Assembly: GCA_964511665.1 (NCBI GenBank)
Contig: CAZEHA010000039.1
Location: 1 to 36,528, forward strand
Source of the DNA: JAGOEF01 sp964511665
GTDB taxonomy: Bacteria; Bacteroidota; Bacteroidia; Bacteroidales; ML635J-15
Length of the DNA: 36,528 nt
Direction: 5' to 3'
Below the pieces are notes generated by a model. It did no database searches. It was given only the letters and a program-made list of their open reading frames with translations, and was not told the DNA's origin. Positions 17,302 to 24,478 of this stretch are shown here, in pieces (positions within the stretch are counted from its first letter, which is position 1; each line of letters starts with the position of its first letter). Position numbers and translations under genes: made by a program.

Positions 17302-18831
17302 ATGAAAAAACTACTTTCACATTCATTGCTATTACTGGCAACATTTGCGGTGACCTTGTCGCTGCACGCTCAAAATCCTGCTCCGGTAGGCGAAAACACA
17401 TATATCAAAGTGTGTTTCTGGGCAGACCACAGCTATGTGTCCGACCTCGGCTTTTACCTGAAAGCTCCGGGACATCAGCAATCGGAACCGGGCGAAGCGG
17501 GGGTGGTACAATTGTGTCCGGCTGCTTCCGACTGGGGTGCAGGAGCACAATTCGGCAGCTGGACGGGAATCCCTTGGTCAACATTGGGATGCAACGACCC
17601 AACCGACGAAAACACGGTGTGTAACAGCGGAAACAACCTAAGTCAGTTTTGCTTTTCGACCCATGCCTATCGTGGCGGGCCTCAGTTAATTGCCGGAAAT
17701 CCGGAGCAAACCCCCTGCGTATGCGATATGCCAACCCCTCTTACCGGAACATTTGCATCGGTGGAATCGTGGGAAAACATTTACGGTTTCGATATAAACG
17801 ACGAAGGATGGAGTGTGCAAATCTACGACTGCGAAAATATAGATAATGGCACATTTCTTCAGGCAAGTATCCACTTTGTAAACTACAGTCTGTGCGACTC
17901 GACCGAGGTTCTGCACGAACTCGCCGATGTTTCAATTCCCATAAACGACGGGTCGTGCAGTGCAAGTTCGGCCAGTCTGCAATCGCTGCCCTATCAGGGT
18001 AGTTCTGTTGTTAATTTCGAAGAAGAATATCCAAACATTTGTGGTATTAGTGTAAACGAAAACAACAATCCTGTAATTTATTGGAATAGCTTCGCCTCGC
18101 AAATTGTTGATTCGGTAATTGTTTTTGCCATCAACAACCAAAGCAGCGATATGTATAGGATTGGTGCCGAAAAATTTACCGGCGATGCCAGCTTTACCGA
18201 CTTATCGGCATTGCCCCATCTGGCCGAAGCAGAATATTGCATAGGGTTTAAAAACATTTGCGGATATATCAATCTGATAAGCACACATCAACACAGCACT
18301 TATCTGAGCCTGTTATCCGAAAATACCAATTACCAACTGCAATGGAATGCCAACGAAAGTCTGACAAGCCAAATGGTGCTTATATATCGCGGCACTTCAG
18401 CAACTAACCTGCAACAAATAGCCAGTGTTTCGTATTCCGATTTGAGCTATACCGATATTTTCGACTCTCAGGGTGAATATGTGTATTACAAAATAAGTTG
18501 CGAAACCAATTATTGCAGCGAAGACAAAAGCAACCTGAACTTAAACTCGAATTTAGCAACCAACGACCCGTATTATTTTACCTCGTATGTGGCCGGTTCC
18601 ACCATTGAGGACGTTAAAATTTACCCCAACCCTGCAAAAAATTCGATTTCGATTTATTTGAAGGGAATAACCGCTACTGTTGAAATACTTGATCTGAGCG
18701 GAAAAAAAATGATGCAGCTCTACAATTATACCGGAGGTGAAATCGATATTTCGCATTTCGATAATGGAATTTACCTGATAAAGCTGCAAACAACCACCGG
18801 CATTGCGATACGAAAATTGATTGTTGAGTAG
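17302..18831 (+). CDS. Secreted P-domain-like/fibronectin-like protein, T9SS sorting domain (paralogue 3)
   Basis: The 509-residue protein is a clear paralogue of the 511-residue protein at 13384. Shared parts include ENTYIKVCFWADHSYVSDLG (compare ENTYIKVCFTGTHTFVSDLG), the cysteine-rich middle with SGNNLSQFCFSTHAYRGGP, and the GWSVQIYDCENIDNGTF strand that closes the P-domain-like module. Fibronectin-like units occupy about 250-420. The type A sorting domain at the end (IYPNPAKNSISIYL, HFDNGIYLIKLQTTTG) belongs to a different subgroup from those of paralogues 1 and 2. The signal peptide ends near SLHAQ. The start is 16 nt after repeat copy A, with an A-rich leader and no -7 box nearby, so it may depend on read-through or on the repeat. 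Confidence 0.85.
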   Translation: MKKLLSHSLLLLATFAVTLSLHAQNPAPVGENTYIKVCFWADHSYVSDLGFYLKAPGHQQSEPGEAGVVQLCPAASDWGAGAQFGSWTGIPWSTLGCNDPTDENTVCNSGNNLSQFCFSTHAYRGGPQLIAGNPEQTPCVCDMPTPLTGTFASVESWENIYGFDINDEGWSVQIYDCENIDNGTFLQASIHFVNYSLCDSTEVLHELADVSIPINDGSCSASSASLQSLPYQGSSVVNFEEEYPNICGISVNENNNPVIYWNSFASQIVDSVIVFAINNQSSDMYRIGAEKFTGDASFTDLSALPHLAEAEYCIGFKNICGYINLISTHQHSTYLSLLSENTNYQLQWNANESLTSQMVLIYRGTSATNLQQIASVSYSDLSYTDIFDSQGEYVYYKISCETNYCSEDKSNLNLNSNLATNDPYYFTSYVAGSTIEDVKIYPNPAKNSISIYLKGITATVEILDLSGKKMMQLYNYTGGEIDISHFDNGIYLIKLQTTTGIAIRKLIVE

Positions 18832-18880
18832 AATTTCGAATTCAGGCCAAAATAAACTTGTTTGTTTGTAAAGTTAGCTT

Positions 18881-18888
18881 TACATTTG
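18881..18888 (+). promoter_or_regulatory. -7 box for the membrane protein/HTH gene pair
   Basis: TACATTTG matches TAnnTTTG and ends 23 nt before the ATG at 18912. A T/G-rich stretch at 18858-18868 with several TTG/TTTG motifs lies in the -33 region. The box lies downstream of another possible start at 18858, which rules against that longer frame. Confidence 0.55.
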
Positions 18889-18911
18889 CAGAAAGTTTAT
18901 ATTCATTCAAT

Positions 18912-19346
18912 ATGTTCAAATCCCGTATCGTTTTTCTTCCATTCGTTTTTCGATTTATCGGGCTAGCTATTGTGCTGATTGCACTTGTGATGGCCATTAT
19001 GAAACTTGCCGCCGGAACACCATTTTGTACATTTTTTCGATTTGACGCCGACATTCGCGTTTATGCCATACACGCCATTCTTATACTTGGATTTTTTTTG
19101 ATAGCATTTTCGAAAGAACGCATCGAAGATGAGCGAATACAGTATTTCAGAACACACGCAGTGTTTATCAGTTTGATGGTGCATGCGGTATTTTTCTTTG
19201 TATTAACCTTTACCAGCCTTACACTGAAATGGATTAACTTTCCGGCTATTATCCTAATGAATTCGATATTCTTAGTGTACATTTTAGCATTTTACATTTT
19301 AAAAATCCGCGACCAATTGTGTAAATCAATCTACAAATCCGACTAA
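18912..19346 (+). CDS. Small integral membrane protein paired with an HTH regulator
   Basis: The 144-residue protein starts MFKSRIVFLPFVFRFIGL and has four hydrophobic segments (about 7-27, 48-66, 80-102 and 108-130 by eye). A longer frame from 18858 exists, but its start lies upstream of the -7 box at 18881, so 18912 is preferred. The stop codon is 1 nt before the start of the HTH gene, so translation is coupled. Pairs of a small membrane protein with a stand-alone Cro/C1-type HTH protein recur in many bacteria. The membrane partner may hold or modulate the regulator, but this is inference. I do not recognise a specific family. Confidence 0.75.
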   Translation: MFKSRIVFLPFVFRFIGLAIVLIALVMAIMKLAAGTPFCTFFRFDADIRVYAIHAILILGFFLIAFSKERIEDERIQYFRTHAVFISLMVHAVFFFVLTFTSLTLKWINFPAIILMNSIFLVYILAFYILKIRDQLCKSIYKSD

Positions 19347-19347
19347 T

Positions 19348-19554
19348 ATGATTAACTACATACGCGAAGAACGTAAAAAGCATCAGCTTAGTCAGGAAGA
19401 GCTTGCAAAAGCCATGAAAGTGTCGCGGCAAACCATTAATGCCATTGAAGCCGGCAGGTATTTGCCATCGTTACCCTTAGCACTTAAACTATCGCAATAT
19501 TTTGAAAAAACGGTAAACGAATTATTTGTAATTGAAGTGTTTGATGTTGAATAA
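19348..19554 (+). CDS. Cro/C1-type (XRE) helix-turn-helix regulator
   Basis: The 68-residue protein is almost entirely one DNA-binding domain. SQEELAKAMKVSRQTINAIE (15-34) is the helix-turn-helix, and LPSLPLALKLSQYFEKTVNELF (39-60) forms the closing helices. It has no ligand or oligomerisation domain. This compact form is usual in HTH proteins encoded beside a small membrane protein. It overlaps functionally with the gene at 18912 (1-nt gap) and probably controls their common promoter. The stop codon is 4 nt before repeat copy B. Confidence 0.92.
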   Translation: MINYIREERKKHQLSQEELAKAMKVSRQTINAIEAGRYLPSLPLALKLSQYFEKTVNELFVIEVFDVE

Positions 19555-19558
19555 TTTA

Positions 19559-19707
19559 AATACAAGAATACAGAATACAGAAGAGGCGTTTCGTTGGGCG
19601 AGAAAAGCCTGCTGCTCCGAGAGATTATGGCAATACTAAGCCGGAGGCACTTGCCTTTGAATTGACAACCACCCCCTTCTGTATTCTGTCTCCTGAATTC
19701 TGTATTC
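19559..19707 (+). repeat. Palindromic heptad-arm repeat, copy B
   Basis: It has a short left arm (19559-19583, AATACAAG, AATACAG, AATACAG, AAG), a core of 92 nt (19584-19675), and a right arm (19676-19707) identical to those of the other copies. The core differs from copy C at only two positions. Twelve nucleotides after the right arm (CTCTTCAAAAAA) are shared with copy C, so B and C look like a local duplication. Together B and C fill the 383-nt gap between the HTH gene and the four-helix-bundle gene; I see no gene there. Confidence 0.88.
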
Positions 19708-19750
19708 CTCTTCAAAAAACTCAGTGATTATTGTCGAATATAAAAACAAT

Positions 19751-19904
19751 ATGCAGAAGACAGAATTCAGAATACAGAAGAGGCGTTTCGTTGGCCGAGA
19801 AAAGCCTGCTGCTCCGAGAGATTATGGCAATACCAAGCCGGAGGCACTTGCCTTTGAATTGACAACCACCCCCTTCTGTATTCTGTCTCCTGAATTCTGT
19901 ATTC
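19751..19904 (+). repeat. Palindromic heptad-arm repeat, copy C
   Basis: The left arm (19751-19780) has ATGCAG, AAGACAG, AATTCAG, AATACAG, AAG. The core is 92 nt (19781-19872) and the right arm is 19873-19904. It lies 43 nt after copy B and 33 nt before the start of the four-helix-bundle gene, so it forms that gene's left flank. Confidence 0.88.
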
Positions 19905-19937
19905 CTCTTCAAAAAAGAACACAATAAAAACGATACC

Positions 19938-20306
19938 ATGGAACGAAAACCCTCACAAAACTTTCAGGACTTAATAGTCTGGCAAAAAGCGCATCAATTG
20001 GTTCTGGAGGTTTACCGTTATAGCGAATCATTTCCAAAAGAAGAAATGTTTGGATTAACATCGCAACTGCGCAGGGCAATTACTTCGGTTGCAGCTAACA
20101 TTGCCGAAGGTTTTAAAAAACGTGGAAAACCCGACAAAATGCGATTTATAAATATCGCCCAGGGTTCGCTTGAAGAGTGTCGCTATTATTTTATTCTTGC
20201 TCAGAATTTAAAATACGGTAACAGCAGACACCTCGAAACAATGGCAGAAGAAGTGAGCAAACTGATGGAAAGCTACAATAGTTCAATAAAAAGTTCGTGT
20301 TCCTAA
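19938..20306 (+). CDS. Four-helix-bundle protein (23S rRNA-intervening-sequence/Avd-like family)
   Basis: The 122-residue protein matches this family along its whole length: FQDLIVWQKAHQLVLEVYRY (9-28), FPKEEMFGLTSQLRRAITSV (33-52), ANIAEGFKKRG (54-64) and IAQGSLEECRYYFILAQNL (73-91). Members form basic helical bundles. The first were found in intervening sequences within 23S rRNA of Leptospira and Coxiella, and relatives include Avd of diversity-generating retroelements, which binds the reverse transcriptase. Their general role is not known. Here there is no rRNA and no reverse transcriptase. Instead the gene is flanked by palindromic repeats (copies B and C before, D after), which recalls an IVS-like mobile unit. 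No -7 box lies near the start. Confidence 0.93.
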   Translation: MERKPSQNFQDLIVWQKAHQLVLEVYRYSESFPKEEMFGLTSQLRRAITSVAANIAEGFKKRGKPDKMRFINIAQGSLEECRYYFILAQNLKYGNSRHLETMAEEVSKLMESYNSSIKSSCS

Positions 20307-20325
20307 ATCAAAATTGCAAATTAAG

Positions 20326-20501
20326 AATGCAAAAGACAGAAACAAGAATACAGAAGACAGAATGCAGAAGACAGAAGGGGCATTTCGTTGGGCGAGAAAA
20401 GCCTGCTGCTCCGAGAGAATCTGGCAATATCAAGCCGGAGGCAAATGTGTTCGAATTGACAACCGCCCCCTTCTGTATTCTGTCTCCTGAATTCTGTATT
20501 C
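20326..20501 (+). repeat. Palindromic heptad-arm repeat, copy D (longest heptad arm)
   Basis: The left arm (20326-20377) is 52 nt of unbroken 7-nt periodicity: AATGCAA, AAGACAG, AAACAAG, AATACAG, AAGACAG, AATGCAG, AAGACAG, AAG. The core is 92 nt (20378-20469) and the right arm is 20470-20501. The stem is extended inside by GGGG/CCCC. It starts 19 nt after the four-helix-bundle stop and ends 16 nt before the next start codon. Confidence 0.88.
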
Positions 20502-20517
20502 TAAAAAACAAACTATA

Positions 20518-22350
20518 ATGAAAAAACAAATTCTAATTCTCAGCATTCTCCTTTCAACAACATCGGCGTTTTCCCAGTTTGGTGGTGGCTCCGGCACAGA
20601 GGAAGACCCCTACCGCATTTACAGTAAAGAACACCTTGAAGAGTTACAAAACAGTCTTTCGATAACGGTTGATTACACAGGCACACACTTTTCGTTGATG
20701 AACGATATTACCGATTCGCTGAGAACGCCAATTGGAAGGTTAAATCTGGACTTTAACGGTTATTTTCATGGACATGGTCATACCATCAGGGTAGCTCTTG
20801 ACTCCAGAAACGATAGCTATTATTATACCGCCTTGTTTATGATTCTAAGTCCTGCAGCATACGTTGATTCAATTACAGTTGAAGGTACCATTTATGCCAT
20901 GTGCGGCATAGTTAACCTTAACAAAGGAAGGGTTAACGCACTTATAAATAAAACCGAAAATAATTATCAAAATCTTAATTTTCTTGGAACAACCCCTAAT
21001 GCAAGTGGGATTTGCAGATCGAATGTTACCGGTGCTATTGTTGAAAATTGTACAAATTATGCCACAATACACGGGTACTATTTAGGGGGGATTTGCTGTG
21101 CATCAGCAGGGAGTATTATCAATTGCCGGAATTACGGGAATATAAAAATCTATAACTCACAGGGATTGAACAATTTAAATGCAGGTGGAATCTGCTATAA
21201 TAATTCTGGAAGTATTTCAGGATGCAAGAATTTCGGTTCCTTTGATTTTACCGGTCAGGATTTAATCGTGGGCGGCGGTGGCATTTGCGGGCACGCAAAC
21301 GGGCCTATTACTAATTGTCAGAATTATGCAAATCTATCGGGCAAAATAGATAATCTTGGAGGTATAGCAGGATCGGTTATCGAATCAGCAATCAACAATT
21401 GTTCAAATTATGGAATTATTGATGGTCGTAACAATATTGGAGGAATAGTTGGAGACAATTATAGCTGGAGTTCATCAGTAAACAATTGTTTTAATAGCGG
21501 AAATATTTATGGGATTCAAAATGTTGCCGGCATTTTTGGACATCGAAATGACGATACAATTACAAATTGTTTAAATGTAGGTCTCTGTTATGGTTCGGCA
21601 ATAACATGTCTTGATACAACAGGGCTATTAACCAACAACTACTACGACAAACAAATGTGCCTTTCTAAAGGAATAAACGGTGAAGACATCTCCGGTTCAG
21701 CCGAAGGCAAACTTACCACACAACTTACAGGTACCAGTCCCGAATTACAGGCAATGCTTGGCGATGGCTGGTCGTATGCCGAAGGCCGTTACCCAATTCC
21801 ATTAGGTTTGGAAAACGACAGCCTCGCGTTGGTTGCTGCAACTCCTGTTTATTTGCATTTTGAAAACGAAGAAGATTATAACCATGTTGATAGCGTTACA
21901 AAGAACTTTACTGTAACCACGGGCGTTTCGACAGGCTCAACGACCGTGGCGTTCGATTGGGAGGCAACAAACGGGCGAGTTAGTTTTAGCGACGAAAATG
22001 TAACGCTTTTAAGTTTGGGAATGGAAAACTTGACTGTCAGTTTAGGCGATTACAGCAAAGAAATCCGCATTTATATTGTTGATACCGAAGTGTCATTCTC
22101 ACCGCAAACTATAATCGGTGGGATTATACTTTATCCAAACCCTGTTGATGATTACCTAAACCTGAATTTGAACGGTATAAAGGCTGATAAGCTTAAATTG
22201 TATGATATTACAGGCAAATTGTTATCGTCAAACAGTATAAGCTTGGATCAAGCCCGTATTTTTACCGGCAGCCTGCATCCCGGGATTTATTTGATAAAGG
22301 TTTGCATAGACATTAAGGAAGTTGCGACGCTGCGATTTATGAAAAATTAA
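20518..22350 (+). CDS. Secreted GLUG-type beta-helix protein with T9SS sorting domain (tandem copy 1)
   Basis: The 610-residue protein has a signal peptide ending at SAFSQ and then FGGGSGTEEDPYRIYSKEHL, the usual entry to GLUG-repeat proteins. From about 165 to 360 it has repeats of the pattern N-C-x-N-Y/F-G, with GGI-x-G between them, which build a right-handed beta-helix; I count seven or eight N-C/G-C turns. Residues about 373-430 (NNYYDKQMCLSKGI to GRYPIPLG) close the helix. A beta domain (about 430-515) and a type A sorting domain (536-610, ILYPNPVDDYLNLNL, HPGIYLIKV) follow. GLUG repeats occur in surface adhesins, so a binding role is likely. The helix part is AT-rich and the later part is not. 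The next gene starts after a 1-nt gap. Confidence 0.88.
   Translation: MKKQILILSILLSTTSAFSQFGGGSGTEEDPYRIYSKEHLEELQNSLSITVDYTGTHFSLMNDITDSLRTPIGRLNLDFNGYFHGHGHTIRVALDSRNDSYYYTALFMILSPAAYVDSITVEGTIYAMCGIVNLNKGRVNALINKTENNYQNLNFLGTTPNASGICRSNVTGAIVENCTNYATIHGYYLGGICCASAGSIINCRNYGNIKIYNSQGLNNLNAGGICYNNSGSISGCKNFGSFDFTGQDLIVGGGGICGHANGPITNCQNYANLSGKIDNLGGIAGSVIESAINNCSNYGIIDGRNNIGGIVGDNYSWSSSVNNCFNSGNIYGIQNVAGIFGHRNDDTITNCLNVGLCYGSAITCLDTTGLLTNNYYDKQMCLSKGINGEDISGSAEGKLTTQLTGTSPELQAMLGDGWSYAEGRYPIPLGLENDSLALVAATPVYLHFENEEDYNHVDSVTKNFTVTTGVSTGSTTVAFDWEATNGRVSFSDENVTLLSLGMENLTVSLGDYSKEIRIYIVDTEVSFSPQTIIGGIILYPNPVDDYLNLNLNGIKADKLKLYDITGKLLSSNSISLDQARIFTGSLHPGIYLIKVCIDIKEVATLRFMKN
21805..22055 (+). 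repeat. 251-nt block identical to 23726-23976
   Basis: This part of the first GLUG gene is identical, base for base, to the block 1921 nt downstream in the second GLUG gene. Immediately upstream the two genes encode nearly the same residues but with many silent changes, and downstream they diverge in protein as well. The sharp edges suggest recent gene conversion. Confidence 0.9.
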
Positions 22351-22351
22351 A

Positions 22352-24271
22352 ATGAAAAAATTATTATTATTTACACTGTCAATTTACCTCATTCAGGTTG
22401 TGTTTGCTCAGTTCGGAGGAGGCTCAGGTACAAATATTGACCCGTACCGTATTTACACAAAATCCCATATGGAAGAATTAAGCGACAGCCTGTTGTTGGG
22501 CAACTCCTTTACTGGTGTTCATTTCGATTTGATGAATGATATTTCTGATTCGTTAAGAACCCCGGTTGGCAAGAATAATTTTCCTTTTAATGGAAGTTTT
22601 CATGGCAAAGGGCATAACATTATTTTGGGTATGGATTTGCGTGACAGTACTCAGTATTCATACTCACAAGCAGATTATTGCCTATTTCCTGTACTTGGTG
22701 AATCCGCTTATTTAGATTCGTTAAGTATTTCAGGCTATATTTTTGCAAGTTTAGGCCTTGTCGGAAATAATTATGGGGAGATTAATTACTGCATAAATAA
22801 TCTTTCATCCCCTTTTACACACGATGAGATTCATAATGCAATTGGTTACGAAATCTATAGTGCTGGTATTTGCAAAGGTAATTTTGGAGGAATAATACAA
22901 AACTGTATGAATTTTTCGGAATTATATGGATTTTTTGTTGGCGGCATTGTTATAGAAATAAATGTGTCTGATTATCAAAATTTTGCAAAATTAAAAAATT
23001 GCATAAATTATGGTGATATTACAATGTTAAATAATTTTGATAGCCCTTCTGGCGGCGGTATAGCTGGATTAAATATACTTGGGTATGATGAAAATCGACC
23101 AGTAATAATTGAAAATTGCAAAAATTATGGTAACATCTTGTTTACAGGTAATTATTGGGTTCACGGGGTTGGCGGTATTGCAGGATATATTATAGGTAAC
23201 ACCTTAATAAGTAACTGCATAAATTACGGAAATATAGAAGGTAAAATTATGTATGGAGGTGGCATAGCAGGGTACATAAATCAATATACTTTAATTGACA
23301 AATGCAGCAATTACGGGAAAATCTCAGGGGAAAATAATATTGGAGGTATTTTTGGACTCGGAGCTGGTTTTCGTATCAGTAACTGTTTTAACAGTGGAAA
23401 TGTCAGTGGCTCTTCATATACCGGTGGTATAGGATTTGGGATAGAAGAACCAACTACCGATACAATATACAATTGCTTAAATATTGGTCGCACAAACAGT
23501 TCAGCCATTATTGCCAATGATGCAGAGTTAGAAATCAATTCTCTAACAATCACCAACAACTACTACGACAAACAAATGTGCCTCAGCAAAGGCATTGCCG
23601 GTGAAGATATCCCCGGTTCAGCCGAAGGCAAACTCACAACCCAGCTCACCGGAACAAGTCCCGAACTTCAGGCAATGCTTGGCGACGGCTGGTCGTATGC
23701 CGAAGGCCGTTATCCTATTCCGCTGGGTTTGGAAAACGACAGCCTCGCGTTGGTTGCTGCAACTCCTGTTTATTTGCATTTTGAAAACGAAGAAGATTAT
23801 AACCATGTTGATAGCGTTACAAAGAACTTTACTGTAACCACGGGCGTTTCGACAGGCTCAACGACCGTGGCGTTCGATTGGGAGGCAACAAACGGGCGAG
23901 TTAGTTTTAGCGACGAAAATGTAACGCTTTTAAGTTTGGGAATGGAAAACTTGACTGTCAGTTTAGGCGATTACAGTAAAAATGTCAGAATCAATATTGT
24001 AGATATTGAAACTTCTGTTCCAACTCAAACTATCGAAAATGGAATAACGCTTTACCCAAATCCGGCAGGTGAATTCATAAGTTTAAATTTGAATGGAATT
24101 AATGCTGAAAGGGTTGACGTTTATGATATCACAGGGAAACTGCTCTCAACCGACAATCTAAGTTCTGAACAAACTCAGATTTTTACAGGAAACCTAAAGT
24201 CTGGATTGTATTTGCTGAAAGTTTACAATGACAGTCAGAACATAACAACCTTGAAATTTATTAAACAATAG
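22352..24271 (+). CDS. Secreted GLUG-type beta-helix protein with T9SS sorting domain (tandem copy 2)
   Basis: The 639-residue protein is the tandem paralogue of the gene before it. It has a signal peptide ending VVFAQ, then FGGGSGTNIDPYRIYTKSHM, and a GLUG-like repeat region (about 165-390) with units such as NCINYGNIEGKIMYGGGIAG and KCSNYGKISGENNIGGIFG. The same closing segment, beta domain and type A sorting domain (about 565-639, LYPNPAGEFISLNL, KSGLYLLKV) follow. The helix region has diverged and is longer than in copy 1, while the middle of the C-terminal half is identical in DNA. The gene is 1 nt after the previous stop, so the pair is one transcription unit. Its stop codon TAG shares its last base with the left arm of repeat copy E. 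Confidence 0.88.
   Translation: MKKLLLFTLSIYLIQVVFAQFGGGSGTNIDPYRIYTKSHMEELSDSLLLGNSFTGVHFDLMNDISDSLRTPVGKNNFPFNGSFHGKGHNIILGMDLRDSTQYSYSQADYCLFPVLGESAYLDSLSISGYIFASLGLVGNNYGEINYCINNLSSPFTHDEIHNAIGYEIYSAGICKGNFGGIIQNCMNFSELYGFFVGGIVIEINVSDYQNFAKLKNCINYGDITMLNNFDSPSGGGIAGLNILGYDENRPVIIENCKNYGNILFTGNYWVHGVGGIAGYIIGNTLISNCINYGNIEGKIMYGGGIAGYINQYTLIDKCSNYGKISGENNIGGIFGLGAGFRISNCFNSGNVSGSSYTGGIGFGIEEPTTDTIYNCLNIGRTNSSAIIANDAELEINSLTITNNYYDKQMCLSKGIAGEDIPGSAEGKLTTQLTGTSPELQAMLGDGWSYAEGRYPIPLGLENDSLALVAATPVYLHFENEEDYNHVDSVTKNFTVTTGVSTGSTTVAFDWEATNGRVSFSDENVTLLSLGMENLTVSLGDYSKNVRINIVDIETSVPTQTIENGITLYPNPAGEFISLNLNGINAERVDVYDITGKLLSTDNLSSEQTQIFTGNLKSGLYLLKVYNDSQNITTLKFIKQ
23726..23976 (+). repeat. 251-nt block identical to 21805-22055
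   Basis: This is the second copy of the identical block in the tandem GLUG genes. It encodes the beta domain between the helix cap and the sorting domain, from about GLENDSL to SLGDYS. Confidence 0.9.
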
Positions 24272-24462
24272 AATGCAGAAGACAGAATTCAGAATACAGA
24301 AGTTGTGTTTCGTTGGGCGAGAAAAGCCTGCTGCTCCGAGAGATTATGGCAATACCAAGCCGGAGGCACTTGCCCTCGAATTGACAACCACCCCCTTCTG
24401 TATTCTGTCTCCTGAATTCTGTATTCCATCTCCAATTATTCTGTCTCCTGAATTCTGTATTC
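24271..24462 (+). repeat. Palindromic heptad-arm repeat, copy E, with doubled right arm
   Basis: The left arm (24272-24302) has AATGCAG, AAGACAG, AATTCAG, AATACAG, AAG. The core is 92 nt (24303-24394) and the first right arm is 24395-24426. A second, partial right arm (24438-24462) follows after 11 nt. The second arm, not the first, ends 16 nt before the next start codon, which keeps the spacing seen at copies A and D. Confidence 0.88.
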
Positions 24463-24478
24463 CAAAAAGTAAAAGACA

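Noticed and set aside
18858..18911. Longer start for the membrane protein at 18858
   Set aside because: It lies upstream of the TACATTTG -7 box at 18881-18888; the ATG at 18912 has the usual distance to that box.
19724..19927. GTG-started frame 16 nt after repeat copy B
   Set aside because: It runs straight through repeat copy C and encodes only repeat-derived residues; there is no independent coding support.
20326..20501. CRISPR-like array
   Set aside because: The period is 7 nt, units are contiguous and there are no unique spacers or cas genes.
19938..24271. Diversity-generating retroelement (Avd-like protein plus repeated segments in secreted proteins)
   Set aside because: There is no reverse transcriptase in the window, and the 251-nt repeat pair has no differences, whereas a template/variable repeat pair would show adenine-specific changes.
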